A stretch of DNA of 64,000 nt from Pseudomonadota bacterium (GCA_003577275.1 QEVO01000002.1:310001-374000), one strand, 5' to 3'; shown: positions 8,944 to 20,386, counted from the first letter of the stretch. The notes: generated by a model from the letters alone, not told the origin. Numbers and translations: made by a program.

Positions 8944-10174
8944 ACGGCATGGCTGTCGGCAGCAGCGTCGGAACATACTTCCGGCCCTCGACCCAGGCAT
9001 CGACGGTGTCAGCCCATTCCTGCATCATGTGGCGACGCTGAACCTCATATTCAGCCTTGTTGTAGACGCCGCGTGATGAACGCCCGTCCTCGTGCGCCAG
9101 GCACTTTTCGATCCAGTCGCGGTTGAAGCCCAGCTCATTGAGCAGCGTCGAGCCCGTGCGGCGCAGGTCATGCACGGTGAACGGCTCCAGTGGCAGCCCC
9201 TCCTTCTTGGCCTGTTCGACGACAGCGTAGGTGACCCGGTTGAAGGTCGCCCGCGACATCGGCGCATCCGCATCGTAGCGGGACGGCAGCAGATACCTTG
9301 AATTGCCGGCGCAGGTCTTGAGCGCAATCATGATGTCGAGGGTCTGCCGGCACAGGTAGACATTGTGCGGCTTCGACCGCTTCATGCGCTCCTTCGGGAT
9401 CGTCCAGACGGCGTTCTCGAAATCCACCTCATCCCAGACCGCGTCCTGCAATTCGCTCTTCCGGACCATGGTGAGGAGGTAGAGCTTCATGCCGAGACGG
9501 ATCGTCGGCAGCGTCGCGACATGCTCGAGCTGCTTGAGCATGATGCGGATCTCGGTCGGCGACAGCGCCCGGTCCTTGGGCGTGAACGTGGCAATCGAAG
9601 CCGGACCAACGTCATCGGCCGGGTTCGCGACCTTTTCGCCGTGGAGAATGGCGAAGGCGTAGATCTGCTTCAGGATATCCCGCACATGGATGGCCGTCGC
9701 CGGCGCGCCCCGTTCGACGATCTTGGCGCAGTGGGCGCGCAGGTCGTCAGGCGTGATCTCGGTCAGCAAACGGTTTCGCCAGACGGGCTTGAGTTCACGC
9801 TCGAAGATCGCGCGGCGCATGGCTCGTGTGCTGTCGGCCATCGGGGCGCCCGTCAGCCACTTCTCGCCGAACTCGCCGAAGCTCTTAGCCTCCTTGATCC
9901 GGCGCTTCTCCCGCTGCTTCTCTATGGCGGGGGACCGCCCCTCGGCGATCATCCGTTTCGCGTCCAGGCACAGCTCGCGCGCCCGGGCGAGTGAGATCCC
10001 ATCTCGGGCATACTTGCCGAGATGGACGGTCTCCCGCCTGCCGTTCAGCCGGTAGTCGAGCCTGAACGAGATGCCGCCTGTCGGCGCGACGCGCACATAC
10101 ATGCCGTCACGATCGGTCACCTTGTACATTTTGGCTTTTGGTTTCAGGCACTTGAGTGCCGCATCCGTCAACAT
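8918..10174 (-). CDS. P4-type tyrosine-type site-specific integrase
   Basis: A 418-residue tyrosine recombinase that would integrate and excise the element at guaA. The N-terminal DUF4102-type arm-binding domain covers about residues 1-90 (MLTDAALKCLKPKAKMYKVT), a SAM-like core-binding domain 95-185, and the catalytic domain 200-390. Catalytic residues visible are Arg238 (LTMVRKSEL), His335 and Arg338 in HDLRR, His361 in LAHEDG, and Tyr371 in VYNKAEY. The protein looks intact and active. The gene reads away from guaA. Confidence 0.93.
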   Translation of the reverse strand: MLTDAALKCLKPKAKMYKVTDRDGMYVRVAPTGGISFRLDYRLNGRRETVHLGKYARDGISLARARELCLDAKRMIAEGRSPAIEKQREKRRIKEAKSFGEFGEKWLTGAPMADSTRAMRRAIFERELKPVWRNRLLTEITPDDLRAHCAKIVERGAPATAIHVRDILKQIYAFAILHGEKVANPADDVGPASIATFTPKDRALSPTEIRIMLKQLEHVATLPTIRLGMKLYLLTMVRKSELQDAVWDEVDFENAVWTIPKERMKRSKPHNVYLCRQTLDIMIALKTCAGNSRYLLPSRYDADAPMSRATFNRVTYAVVEQAKKEGLPLEPFTVHDLRRTGSTLLNELGFNRDWIEKCLAHEDGRSSRGVYNKAEYEVQRRHMMQEWADTVDAWVEGRKYVPTLLPTAMPSIALDPAL

Positions 10175-10192
10175 TCTGGGCCTCCTCGCGGA

Positions 10193-10304
10193 AAAGTACC
10201 GTCACGCGGTTTTTGGAGGCTTTTGACGAGAATATCTGTTTATGTTCAGCATGTTAGGCTGACAAAAGTACCGTCATTAGCCTCAGTCGCTATGACGGTA
10301 CTTT
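10193..10304. repeat. Three copies of an AAAGTACCGTCA motif in the integrase promoter region
   Basis: AAAGTACCGTCA occurs at 10193-10204 and AAAGTACCGTCAT at 10265-10277, with its exact inverse ATGACGGTACTTT at 10292-10304. The last two form a perfect 13-base dyad around a 14-base loop. The copies lie between the integrase start and guaA, where arm-type integrase sites or a regulator operator would sit. Confidence 0.7.
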
Positions 10305-10468
10305 CGATTTTCCGGATGATCAACGGGGGCAGGGTCCGTCAGCGGGCACGACAGACGCGTTTGCTGCCCACCAATAGCTATCGATAGGTCTCGGCTGAAA
10401 TATTTTTGTTTTTCAGGTGGTTACGTCGTATTCTGGCGTAGTTTCGGATACCCTCGGATGGGCAAAAA

Positions 10469-10510
10469 TTATTCCCACTCAATGGTCCCGGGCGGTTTGG
10501 AGGTGACGTC
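10469..10510. other. Putative attachment site (element/chromosome junction) in the guaA 3' end
   Basis: The last codons of guaA (encoding [11 protein letters not shown]) directly precede the integrase-side flank. Elements with this integrase type recombine within this conserved 3' coding end and restore the GuaA reading frame. The exact crossover cannot be set without the second copy. Confidence 0.6.
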
Positions 10511-12028
10511 GTAGACGACGCGGTTGATGCCGCGCACGTTGTTGATGATGCGGGTGGCGACGCGGGCGATGAAGGCATGCTCGAAGGGATAGGATTCCGC
10601 CGTCATGCCGTCCGTCGATGTCACGGCGCGAAGGGCGCAAACGTATTCATAGGTGCGCTCGTCGCCCATGACGCCGACGGTGCGCACGGGAAGCAGCACG
10701 GCGAACGCCTGCCAGATGGCGTCGTACAAGCCGGCGGCGCGAATTTCTTCCAGGTAAATGGCGTCGGCCTTGCGTAAAATATCGAGCTTGTCGCGGGTGA
10801 TCTCGCCGGGCACGCGGATGGCAAGCCCTGGTCCGGGGAACGGATGGCGGCCGATGAAGCGCTTCGGCAGCCCCAGTTCGCGGCCCAATTCCCGCACCTC
10901 GTCCTTGAACAGCTCGCGCAAGGGTTCGACCAGTTTCATGTTCATGCGCTCGGGCAGGCCGCCGACGTTGTGGTGCGACTTGATGGTGACGCTGGGCCCG
11001 CCGGTGAATGACACGGATTCGATGACATCGGGATAAAGCGTACCCTGGGCCAGGAAATCGGCGCCGCCGATCTTCCTCGCTTCTTCCTCAAACACGTCGA
11101 TGAAGGTGGCGCCGATGATCTTGCGCTTTTTCTCCGGGTCGCTGACGCCCTCGAGTTTGCCTAAAAACAGCTCGCTGGCGTCGCGGTGCACCAGGCGAAT
11201 GTGATAGTGCTCGCGAAAGAGCCTAACCACCTCCTCGGCCTCGTTGGCGCGCATCAGGCCATGGTCGACGAACACGCAGGTCAATTGATCGCCGATGGCC
11301 TCGTGCAGCAGCACCGCCACCACCGACGAATCGACCCCGCCGGACAGGCCGCAGATCACCCTGCCCTTGCCCACCTGGGCGCGCACCTTGGCGATCTCGG
11401 TCTCGCGGAAGGCGGCCATGGTCCAGTCGCCCTTGGCCCCGCAGATGTTAAGGACGAAGTTGGCCAGGAGCTTGTCGCCGTCCGGGGTATGGGCCACCTC
11501 GGGGTGGAACTGCACGGCGTAAAACCGCTTTTGCTCATTGGCGATGGCGGCGAAGGGCGCGTTCTCGCTTACCCCCACCACGCGGAAGCCTTCGGGGAGC
11601 GCCAGCACCTTGTCGCCATGGCTCATCCACACCTGGGCCTTATCACCCTTATGCCAGACGCCGGCAAAGAGCGCGCAATCATCGGTGACGGTAAGCTCGG
11701 CGCGGCCGAATTCCCGCTCGTCCGACGATTCCACCCGGCCGCCGAGCTGGGCCGCCATGGTCTGCTCGCCATAGCAAATCCCCAAGACCGGCACGCCCAA
11801 GGCAAAGACCTCCGCCGGGGCGCGGGGGGTGCCCATTTGGGTGACCGAGGCCGGGCCGCCCGACAGGATGACGCCCTTAGGTTGAAAGGTCGCCAGCATC
11901 CCCGCCGCCCGGTTGAAGGGGACGATTTCGCAATAGACCCCGGCCTCCCGCACCCGGCGGGCGATGAGCTGAGTGACCTGGGAGCCGAAGTCGAGGATGA
12001 GAATCTTGTCTTGCATGGGGCGGGACAT
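10469..12028 (-). CDS. guaA: GMP synthase (glutamine-hydrolysing)
   Basis: GuaA converts XMP, glutamine and ATP to GMP in the cytoplasm, the last step of guanine nucleotide synthesis. The 519-residue protein has an N-terminal glutaminase domain with Cys85 in GICYGEQ and a His-Glu pair in [11 protein letters not shown], an ATP pyrophosphatase domain with the P-loop GLSGGVDSS, and the dimerisation domain ending TIEWE. The frame is intact despite the adjoining insertion, so the element carries, or leaves, a functional 3' end. Met5 is an alternative start. guaB is about 3 kb upstream. Confidence 0.97.
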   Translation of the reverse strand: MSRPMQDKILILDFGSQVTQLIARRVREAGVYCEIVPFNRAAGMLATFQPKGVILSGGPASVTQMGTPRAPAEVFALGVPVLGICYGEQTMAAQLGGRVESSDEREFGRAELTVTDDCALFAGVWHKGDKAQVWMSHGDKVLALPEGFRVVGVSENAPFAAIANEQKRFYAVQFHPEVAHTPDGDKLLANFVLNICGAKGDWTMAAFRETEIAKVRAQVGKGRVICGLSGGVDSSVVAVLLHEAIGDQLTCVFVDHGLMRANEAEEVVRLFREHYHIRLVHRDASELFLGKLEGVSDPEKKRKIIGATFIDVFEEEARKIGGADFLAQGTLYPDVIESVSFTGGPSVTIKSHHNVGGLPERMNMKLVEPLRELFKDEVRELGRELGLPKRFIGRHPFPGPGLAIRVPGEITRDKLDILRKADAIYLEEIRAAGLYDAIWQAFAVLLPVRTVGVMGDERTYEYVCALRAVTSTDGMTAESYPFEHAFIARVATRIINNVRGINRVVYDVTSKPPGTIEWE

Positions 12029-12070
12029 TAGCCGCGGCCAAAGGGGATGTCCAGCGGGCCTTTCCGACCC

Positions 12071-12100
12071 AAAAACATCCCGGCCGCGGGGGCCGGGATG
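12071..12100 (-). terminator. Rho-independent terminator of the cytochrome gene
   Basis: On the minus strand a perfect 10-base stem (CATCCCGGCC with its complement, 12076-12100) with a 5-base loop is followed at once by TTTTT. It lies 28 bases past the stop of the di-heme cytochrome gene and upstream of guaA. Confidence 0.8.
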
Positions 12101-12128
12101 GGTAGAAATAGCCGGACTTGGGATGCTG

Positions 12129-13535
12129 TTATAGCGCCCTTAAAAACGCCACCAGATCGCTCTTCTCCTGCTCGCTCAACTGAAGCTGCAGCACCAGGTT
12201 GAAGAACTCCACCGTGTCCTCCAGGGTCAACAGGCGGCCGTCATGGAGGTAGGTCGGCGAGTCCTTGATGCCGCGCAACGGGAAGGTCTTGATCGGTCCG
12301 TCAGCGGAGGCCATGCGGCCGTTGATCAGACGCGGCTTGAAGAAGCGTTCCGTCTTTAAATTATGCATCAGGTTGTCGGTGTAATAAGGCGGCACGTGAC
12401 AGACGGCGCATTGACCGTTGCCGAAGAACACCGCCTCGCCGCGCAGCTCCGATTCCGTCGCCAGCTTGGGATCAAGCTTGCCGTAGACATCAAGCTTGGG
12501 CGCTGGCGGAAAATCCAGGAGCGCCTGAAACTCGGCCATGGCGTGCACCTGATGGCCGCGATCGAGAATGTTGATGCCCTTCTTGGTGGCGATGACGGGA
12601 TCACCGTCAAAATAAGCGGCGCGCTGCTCGAACTCGGTGAAGTCCTCGATGGTCTTCAATGCCCGTTGCGAGCCGAACAGCCGTTGCACATTGACGCCCC
12701 GCAGCGGCGGCGTGTCGATGCGGTGGCGGAACTCCTGCGGCCGGATGTCGCCCACCAGATGGGTCGCCGCGTTGGTATGGCCGTTGGCGTGGCAATCAAA
12801 GCAGGCGACGCCGCGGCTGGGCAGCGCCGAGCGGCGGTCCTCGGTCTGGTTGAACTGCTGCTGCGGGAACGGCGTCACCAGAAGCCGCAGCCCTTCCAAT
12901 TGCTTTGGATTAAGGAGGCCGTTGAACAGCTCATAATAATTCATGATGGTGATGAGCTGCCGCTTGGAGACGTCGCCCAGATCGGGCCGGGTGGTAAGAT
13001 AGACCGGCGCGGGAAATTCCGGCAGGAAATGATCGGGCAGATCATAATCGAGATCGAAACGGGTCAGGTCCCGCCCCTCCTGGCGGTTGATCTCGTCGAT
13101 ATGGAATTTGGGAAAGGTCATGCCGCCTTCCGCATGATTGGGATGGGGCAGCGGCAGAAAGCCCGCCGGAAACAGATCCTTGTCGCGGATATCCTGCGAC
13201 GACATAGCGGCCAAGTCCTGCCACGACGCCACGCCCTTGGGCAGCCGCACCCGCACCCCCTCTTGTATGGCCTTGCCGCCGGACATGGTGATGCCTTTGG
13301 CCGGGCGGTTCGACAGGTCATAGCGGCTGTCCAATAGATCGCGATGGCGCTTGGCGATGTCCTTCTTCTGGCCCTCCATGCGCTTCTTGACCGCCGCGAA
13401 ATCCTCCGTCACCGCCACCGGCGCGTAACTGGTGGGCTTGTCGGCGGCGCGCGATGGAACGGGGCCGGCCAGGATCATGGCCGATGTCAATACGGCGATG
13501 GGCAGGGAAAGGGGGGAATGGCGCTGGGTCATCAT
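12129..13535 (-). CDS. Periplasmic di-heme c-type cytochrome, peroxidase/MauG-like
   Basis: A 468-residue exported protein with a signal peptide ending near residue 30 (VPSRA|AD). Two CxxCH heme sites are visible: CFDCH at 245-249 and CAVCH at 376-380, the latter in a MauG/cytochrome c peroxidase-like C-terminal domain with [29 protein letters not shown]. The family fits a di-heme electron carrier or peroxidase in the periplasm; the substrate is unknown. ATG-ATG follows a strong GGAGG site. It has its own terminator and seems to be a single-gene unit. Confidence 0.8.
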   Translation of the reverse strand: MMTQRHSPLSLPIAVLTSAMILAGPVPSRAADKPTSYAPVAVTEDFAAVKKRMEGQKKDIAKRHRDLLDSRYDLSNRPAKGITMSGGKAIQEGVRVRLPKGVASWQDLAAMSSQDIRDKDLFPAGFLPLPHPNHAEGGMTFPKFHIDEINRQEGRDLTRFDLDYDLPDHFLPEFPAPVYLTTRPDLGDVSKRQLITIMNYYELFNGLLNPKQLEGLRLLVTPFPQQQFNQTEDRRSALPSRGVACFDCHANGHTNAATHLVGDIRPQEFRHRIDTPPLRGVNVQRLFGSQRALKTIEDFTEFEQRAAYFDGDPVIATKKGINILDRGHQVHAMAEFQALLDFPPAPKLDVYGKLDPKLATESELRGEAVFFGNGQCAVCHVPPYYTDNLMHNLKTERFFKPRLINGRMASADGPIKTFPLRGIKDSPTYLHDGRLLTLEDTVEFFNLVLQLQLSEQEKSDLVAFLRAL

Positions 13536-13675
13536 GTGGCCTCCTTGACGCAGCTTGCGCTTGCGTCTTTGAAAAAACCCCCAGCTTGTTTGCCTGAACC
13601 GGCAGAAAAACCAGAAATAAACAAAAAGCCTTTTTTGCCTTCTGAAACAGGCTTGTGGCCCTATATAGAGCGTCG

Positions 13676-14992
13676 TTAAGACGAGGGCGCAATGAGCGCC
13701 GTCAATGCCGACAGATAAAACCCATCGCAGGCGTGGTGGGCGGGCGTGAGCAGCAGATCATGATCGTCCATCGCCCGCGTATCGGGCGTGAGCTTCAAGC
13801 GCATGGACAAGGAACGATAGGCGCATTTTGCAAAAGAAGGATTTTCTTGCAGGAAACCCTTCACGATATCCTCATCTTCCTGTCGCAGCAGGGAGCAGGT
13901 CATATAGATCAGCCGGCCGCCGGGCTTGACCAGCCCCGCGCCTTCGCGGATCAGGCGCGCTTGCAATCCGGTCAACGCGGCCAGCCGTTCCGGCGTCAAG
14001 CGCCACCTCAATTCCGGATTGCGTCGCCAGGTGCCGCTGCCGGAACACGGCGCATCCACCACCACCACATCAGCCTTGCCGATGTAGGGGGCGAGCAGCG
14101 CCGCCCTCGCCTCGCCGCTTTCCGGCAACAGCGTCGCGGTGATGTTGGCGGCCTCCGCGCGCTCGGCCCGCGCCGATAATTCATCCAAGCGGCGGGCGTC
14201 GATGTCGAAGGCTTTGATGGTAAGCGGTGCGTCGCACGCCGCCGACATGGTCAAACTTTTACCGCCTGCGCCGGCGCACAAATCCACCACCAAGCCGCCG
14301 TGCTCTGGCGTCGCCAATAGGCTGGCGATCTGCGCCGCCTCATCCTGGATGTCGATCAAGCCGTCGCGGTAAAGCGCGGTCGCCGTCACCTTGGCCCCGC
14401 TGGCGGCGCGCAAGCCCAGGGGCGAGTGCTTGAGCAGCGCGGCTGCAATGCCGGCCGCCATGAGTTGGCGTTGAGCATCCTGTAGCGTGATGCGTTTGAC
14501 ATTCACCCGGATGTCCAGCGGCGCGCGCTGATTGAGCGCCATCGCCTCTTCTGGCAAGCGATCGCCGAAACGACGCTGTAAATGCGGCAGCAGCCATGGC
14601 GGGATTTCCAGTTGCGCACAGAGCGGCGGCGGCGCATGTGTCGCGCGCAGTCGTTGCAGCAACGCCTGCTCGTCGTCACTGAGCGGGCTTGCGCCATAAC
14701 CGTCGCCGGCAAACAGCGCCGCCACGCTAGCGCCATCGTTCGCCAACGCCGCCAGCATGAGCGCGCGCGCCGTCACATGATCATCGCCCAACAACCAAGT
14801 CAAATAGGCGCGGCGGCGCAGCACGCCATAAACCAAATCGGTGATGGCGGCGCGGTCCTTGGATCCGGCATAGCGGCGGGCGCGAAAGGCGGTTTTCAAG
14901 ATCACATCGGCGGAAGCGCCGTCGCTGTCCACGGCAGCCAGAATATCCGCCAGAATTTCGATGGCGGTGGCGACGCGCGCGGCGGGGGTCAT
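13676..14992 (-). CDS. rsmB: 16S rRNA (cytosine-967-C5)-methyltransferase
   Basis: RsmB methylates C967 of 16S rRNA with S-adenosylmethionine. The 438-residue protein has an N-terminal NusB-like RNA-binding domain (about 1-130) and a Rossmann methyltransferase domain with VVDLCAGAGGKSL. The two cysteines of the RNA m5C mechanism are present in VVDAPCSGSGTWRRNPE and in MTCSLLRQED. Ten bases separate it from the upstream guaB, so the two are probably cotranscribed. Confidence 0.92.
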   Translation of the reverse strand: MTPAARVATAIEILADILAAVDSDGASADVILKTAFRARRYAGSKDRAAITDLVYGVLRRRAYLTWLLGDDHVTARALMLAALANDGASVAALFAGDGYGASPLSDDEQALLQRLRATHAPPPLCAQLEIPPWLLPHLQRRFGDRLPEEAMALNQRAPLDIRVNVKRITLQDAQRQLMAAGIAAALLKHSPLGLRAASGAKVTATALYRDGLIDIQDEAAQIASLLATPEHGGLVVDLCAGAGGKSLTMSAACDAPLTIKAFDIDARRLDELSARAERAEAANITATLLPESGEARAALLAPYIGKADVVVVDAPCSGSGTWRRNPELRWRLTPERLAALTGLQARLIREGAGLVKPGGRLIYMTCSLLRQEDEDIVKGFLQENPSFAKCAYRSLSMRLKLTPDTRAMDDHDLLLTPAHHACDGFYLSALTALIAPSS

Positions 14993-15002
14993 GGCCGTGC
15001 GA

Positions 15003-16541
<1,539 letters not shown>

Positions 16542-16566
16542 CTACCGTCTGATGTATAGCTTTTTT

Positions 16567-16660
16567 CACCTCATCCGCGCTTCGCTAACCGCTCGCGCAC
16601 CTTCTCCTCAAAGGAGAAGGAAAATCCCCCTCTCCTTGAGGAGAGGGAGGGGTGAGGTGA
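16567..16660. repeat. Palindromic intergenic repeat, CCTTCTCC/CCTCTCC family (copy 1)
   Basis: CACCTCATCCG is followed by the hairpin CCTTCTCCTCAAAGGAGAAGG (arms about 16600-16620) and by CCCTCTCCTTGAGGAGAGGG (about 16628-16647), closing with GGTGAGGTGA. Outer ends are mutually inverse (CACCTCA/TGAGGTG). It lies between the rlmE stop and the guaB upstream region. Copies recur near 55.6, 55.8 and 63.5 kb. Confidence 0.85.
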
Positions 16661-16672
16661 CCTCAAACAGAC

Positions 16673-17368
16673 TTAACCCTTAAACCCTTGGGCGATGACG
16701 TACATCTCGGTGGAGCCGGAGCGGCTGGCCGGCGGCTTCATATGCTTGACGCTGCGAAAGCCCTGCTTCAACTGCGTCAAGAGTTCGCCCTCGGTGCCGC
16801 CGCGCAGCACCTTGGCCACAAACGTCCCGCCCGGAGCCAGCACTGTGCAGGCAAAATGATAAGCCGCCTCCACCAGCGCCATGGTGCGCAGGTGATCGGT
16901 CTGCTTGTGCCCGGTGGTGGGGGCCGCCATGTCTGACAGCACCACGTCCGCCGGTCCGCCCAGAAGTTCGATCAGACACGCCTCGGCCTCGGGCTTTAAA
17001 AAATCGAGCTTGATGATCTCGGCCCCCGGGATGGGCGCTACCTCCAACAGGTCGATGCCGACCACGCGGGTGGCGGGGCCGCAGACTTCGCCCACCACCT
17101 GGGCCCAGCCGCCGGGCGCGGCGCCCAGGTCGACAACCCGTCGCGCGCCCCGCAGGAAGCCATATTTATCATTCATTTCCAGGAGCTTGTAGGCGGCGCG
17201 GGAACGATAGCCCTGGCGCTTGGCGGCGGCCACGTAAGGATCGTTGAGCTGGCGTTCCAGCCAGCGCGTGGAGGCGGCGGTGCGTTTTTTGGCCGTCCGC
17301 ACCCGGACCTTGGGACCACGGGCGATGCTTTTCGGATCCGACCGGCCTTTATCCCGCCGTTCAGTCAT
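16673..17368 (-). CDS. rlmE: 23S rRNA (uridine-2552-2'-O)-methyltransferase
   Basis: RlmE (FtsJ/RrmJ) methylates U2552 in the A loop of 23S rRNA during late 50S assembly. The 231-residue product has a basic N-terminus, the SAM motif [13 protein letters not shown], the catalytic Lys in [12 protein letters not shown], Asp in [17 protein letters not shown] and Lys in FVAKVLRGG. The ATG at 17368 overlaps the end of the upstream phosphatase gene by eight bases; a start 33 bases further up is possible but would lengthen the overlap. Confidence 0.93.
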   Translation of the reverse strand: MTERRDKGRSDPKSIARGPKVRVRTAKKRTAASTRWLERQLNDPYVAAAKRQGYRSRAAYKLLEMNDKYGFLRGARRVVDLGAAPGGWAQVVGEVCGPATRVVGIDLLEVAPIPGAEIIKLDFLKPEAEACLIELLGGPADVVLSDMAAPTTGHKQTDHLRTMALVEAAYHFACTVLAPGGTFVAKVLRGGTEGELLTQLKQGFRSVKHMKPPASRSGSTEMYVIAQGFKG

Positions 17369-18491
17369 GGGAGCGACGCGGCCGGCCGCGCCGCCAGCCA
17401 TTGTGGCGGCGGCCGTTTTTATCCCCTACCGCCGACAGTCGCACCGCCGACATCAACTCCAGGAGCAGCCCCTCGCGGATGCCGCGGTCGGCGACGCGCA
17501 GCCGCGGCACCGCCCACAGTTCCAGGATGGTTTCCAGGATGGCGCAGCCGGCGACGATCAACTCCGCCCGGTCGACGCCAATGCAGGATTGCGCGGCGCG
17601 CGCCGCATGGTCCATGTCGGACAGCTCCCGGCACAACTGCAACAGCCGCTCGGTCGTCACCCAAGCGCCATCCACCCGGGAGCGGTCGTAGCGTGTCAGC
17701 CCCATGCTGAGGCTGGTCAGCGTGGTCACCGTGCCTGAGGTGCCGAGCATCTGGATGCCGCCCTTGGCGATGGCCGGCGTCAGGTTATAGCGGCGGTCGA
17801 AAGGCTCCAGACGGGCGCGGATGATGCCGCGCATCTTGGCGTAGGTCTCCGGGGTCACCCTATCGGCAGCCTCGAACATCTCCGACAAGCTGACCACGCC
17901 GAACGGCACCGACGTCCAGCCCAAAATCTTGGGGGCCGCGCCGCGATTGGTGGCGATCCAGGTCATCTCCGTGCTGCCGCCGCCGATATCGAACACAATG
18001 GCCCGCCGGCAGGCAGGATCAAGCAGCGCCTGACAGCCCAGCACCGACAGCCGCGCCTCCTCGGCAGGCGGAATGATGTCCAGGGCAAGGCCGGTTTCCC
18101 GCGCCACCCGGGCGACGAAATCCTCGCCGTTGGCGGCCTGACGGCAGGCCTCGGTGGCGACGTTGCGCATGTGGGTGACGCCACGATGTTGCATCTTGCG
18201 GGCGCAGATTTTCAGCGCCTCGATGGCGCGCTCCACGGCGGCCTCCGACAGCCGGCCGGTGGCCGAAATGCCCTCCCCCAGCCGAACGATGCGCGAGAAG
18301 GCGTCAACCACACGGAAGCCCTGACCCTGGGGCCGCGCCACCAGAAGCCGGCAATTGTTGGTGCCGAGGTCCAAGGCCCCGAACACCGGCCCGGCGGCTG
18401 CCGGCCGGCCGTTGCGCGCCGGCTGTCCCCGGCCACGCTCCGTCCCGCCGCGTCGTGGCGTTTCTTTTGACTCTTCAACCTCTTGCGGCAT
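17361..18491 (-). CDS. Exopolyphosphatase / pppGpp phosphohydrolase (Ppx/GppA) family
   Basis: A 376-residue actin-fold phosphatase that removes phosphate from polyphosphate or from pppGpp. Visible are the first phosphate-binding loop [14 protein letters not shown], the second [12 protein letters not shown], and the catalytic-Glu segment [14 protein letters not shown]. Its length matches the short Ppx/GppA form common in alphaproteobacteria, which lacks the C-terminal HD-like domain. It overlaps rlmE and is probably cotranscribed with it. The choice between Ppx and GppA cannot be made from sequence alone. Confidence 0.87.
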   Translation of the reverse strand: MPQEVEESKETPRRGGTERGRGQPARNGRPAAAGPVFGALDLGTNNCRLLVARPQGQGFRVVDAFSRIVRLGEGISATGRLSEAAVERAIEALKICARKMQHRGVTHMRNVATEACRQAANGEDFVARVARETGLALDIIPPAEEARLSVLGCQALLDPACRRAIVFDIGGGSTEMTWIATNRGAAPKILGWTSVPFGVVSLSEMFEAADRVTPETYAKMRGIIRARLEPFDRRYNLTPAIAKGGIQMLGTSGTVTTLTSLSMGLTRYDRSRVDGAWVTTERLLQLCRELSDMDHAARAAQSCIGVDRAELIVAGCAILETILELWAVPRLRVADRGIREGLLLELMSAVRLSAVGDKNGRRHNGWRRGRPRRSHD

Positions 18492-18655
18492 ACCCGCCCG
18501 CCCGTTCGCCTTAGGATGTGCGTTATTGTTTGATCCTAACTGATCACCGCCAACTTGAAAAGTTGCCGTATTGGAGTTAGGGCGCCGCCCTTGACTTCAA
18601 AAGGGCGATTTCGCATAAAGGCCTCGCCCATCCGGGCGCATGCCTGCCGCCGGAT

Positions 18656-18729
18656 TGGGGGATCGTCTAGTGGTAGGACAGCGGACTCTGACTCCGCCAG
18701 CCTAGGTTCGAATCCTAGTCCCCCAGCCA
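18656..18729 (+). tRNA. tRNA-Gln (anticodon CTG)
   Basis: A full cloverleaf is visible. The 7-bp acceptor stem is TGGGGGA (18656-18662) with TCCCCCA (18719-18725), the discriminator is G and the CCA end is encoded. The D arm is TCTAGTGGTAGGA, the anticodon stem GCGGA/TCCGC has loop CTCTGAC with anticodon CTG, and the T arm is CCTAG-GTTCGAA-TCCTAG-like. It would read CAG. Confidence 0.97.
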
Positions 18730-18853
18730 GCCTTCGCTTGGCTATTGCAGGCTTCGGCCGGGCAAGCCGGCACCAGCTCTGGACAAGGCATTGTCTCCTT
18801 CCCAACCCTGTAGTAGCGTGTAGGGTATAAGATATAAATCGCAGAGAACTTTG

Positions 18854-20299
18854 GTGCGCGAACAACGACGATTGGCGGCAATCCTCGCTGCGGATGTAGC
18901 TGGCTACAGCCGCATGATGGGCTCGGATGAGGTTGGCACCATACGTGCCCTGAAAGCCCATAAGCGCGAACTGATCGATCCTCAAATCGGCGCCTTTCGC
19001 GGGCGCATCGTCAAGACCACCGGCGACGGCATGTTGGCGGAGTTTGCCAGCGTCGTCGACGCCGTGGCGGCAGCCGTGGCCATCCAGTTCGGCATGGTCA
19101 GACGCAACGAGACCTTTCCGACGGACAGACGCATCTTATTCCGCATGGGCGTCAATCTGGGCGATGTCTTGGTTGATGGAGAAGACATCATCGGCGATGG
19201 CGTCAATATAGCCTCCCGCCTGGAAGCGATCAGCGAGCCGGGCGGCATCTGCATTGCCCACTGCGTGCATGAACAGATTTACGGCAAGCTGGCCGTTTCC
19301 TTCAACGATCTGGGCAAACGCACCGTCAAAAATATTGATCGCGGAATTCATACTTACGGGCTCGGCGCAAGCGACATCGCCGCATTGCCGCCTGATCTTC
19401 TTCTGCACTCGGGCCTGGCCATTGGTGAGACTCCGGGCGATATCTTGCATCCCTTCGATATCACGCAGCAAATCCGCTACTGCCGATCGGCTGACGGGAC
19501 TAAACTCGCCTGGTCGGCGATCGGCGGCGGACTGCCGCTGATCAAGGCTGGCACCTGGATGACGCATCTGGAAAAGGATCTTGAAAGTCCTATCTGGCGT
19601 CAGCTGTGGCGGGATCTGACGAAAAATTACCACCTGGTGCGCTATGACGCCCGCGGCATAGGTTTATCTGACCGGATCGTGAACGATATTTCCTTCGACG
19701 CTTTCGTCCAGGATTTGGAGGCCGTCACCGAAGCGACGGGGATCGAACGTTTTGCCCTTCTGGGCATCTCGCAGGGCTGCGCCATTTCCGTCGCTTATGC
19801 CGCCAAATACCCGGAGCGCGTCAGCCACCTGGTGCTCTACGGCGGCTTTGCTCAGGGCTATGACCATGTTCCCACCAGCCCTGCCGCGCGGGAGCGGCGC
19901 GCCGCCATCCTGACCTTGATGCGCCTGGGCTGGAACAACGATAACCCGGCTTATCGGCAATTATTCACCAACCAGTTCGTACCCGACGCCACCAAAGAGC
20001 AAACCGACTGGTTCAATGAGCTTGAGCGGATATCAATGTCATCGGAAACCGCGGCTCGCTTTATGGAGGCCATCAATCAGTTCGACGTGGCTGATCTGTT
20101 GTCGCAGGTTCAGGCGCCAACCCTCGTTCTTCATTGCGGCGGCGACTTGCTGGTGCCGTTCGAAGGCGGACGGCGTCTGGCGGCCGGGATTCCCAATGCC
20201 CGCCTGGTGAAACTCGACAGCCGCAATCACCTGATCCTGCCATACGAACCGGCCTACGCCCAATTCATCCGGGAGATCGAGGCGTTTCTTCGGAACTAG
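18854..20299 (+). CDS. Class III adenylate/guanylate cyclase fused to an alpha/beta hydrolase
   Basis: A two-domain protein of about 481 residues. The N-terminal 170 residues are a class III cyclase domain: metal Asp in AADVAGYSRMM and in KTTGDGMLAEF, with the adenine-type Lys just before, and the transition-state Asn and Arg in GDGVNIASR. The remaining 290 residues form an alpha/beta hydrolase with nucleophile Ser in LLGISQGCA (about 306), acid Asp in HCGGDLLVPF and His in DSRNHLILP. Both active sites look complete, so the protein may make cAMP in response to a hydrolysable ligand. The GTG at 18854 has AGAG seven bases upstream; TTG at 18851 is an alternative. No membrane segment is seen. 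Confidence 0.9.
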   Translation: MREQRRLAAILAADVAGYSRMMGSDEVGTIRALKAHKRELIDPQIGAFRGRIVKTTGDGMLAEFASVVDAVAAAVAIQFGMVRRNETFPTDRRILFRMGVNLGDVLVDGEDIIGDGVNIASRLEAISEPGGICIAHCVHEQIYGKLAVSFNDLGKRTVKNIDRGIHTYGLGASDIAALPPDLLLHSGLAIGETPGDILHPFDITQQIRYCRSADGTKLAWSAIGGGLPLIKAGTWMTHLEKDLESPIWRQLWRDLTKNYHLVRYDARGIGLSDRIVNDISFDAFVQDLEAVTEATGIERFALLGISQGCAISVAYAAKYPERVSHLVLYGGFAQGYDHVPTSPAARERRAAILTLMRLGWNNDNPAYRQLFTNQFVPDATKEQTDWFNELERISMSSETAARFMEAINQFDVADLLSQVQAPTLVLHCGGDLLVPFEGGRRLAAGIPNARLVKLDSRNHLILPYEPAYAQFIREIEAFLRN

Positions 20300-20386
20300 G
20301 TCTGCAAATAGTGGGTTGGGACAATTGGTTACCTCTACCACGCCTCACGGGCTGGAACTTGGCCGGCATTGCTCTATACTGATTAA

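Larger units (their letters stand above)
1..10490. mobile_element. One end of an integrative conjugative element inserted at guaA
   Basis: The stretch from the left edge to the 3' end of guaA carries a Trb-type conjugation operon, a LysR regulator, an AlpA-like excisionase candidate and a P4-type tyrosine integrase. The integrase is transcribed away from guaA and its promoter region abuts the guaA 3' end, the usual layout of elements that use guaA as attB. The distal end, with relaxase, traG and cargo, must lie left of the window. The right limit is placed in the last bases of guaA by inference; the second att copy cannot be seen. Confidence 0.85.

Noticed and set aside
12363..13337. Open frame of 324 codons on the plus strand
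   Set aside because: Antisense of the di-heme cytochrome gene, with no motif or ribosome site.
13600..13660. Terminator after rsmB
   Set aside because: An AAGCC/GGCTT stem with a T run exists on the minus strand, but the loop is large and the stem short, so the support is weak.
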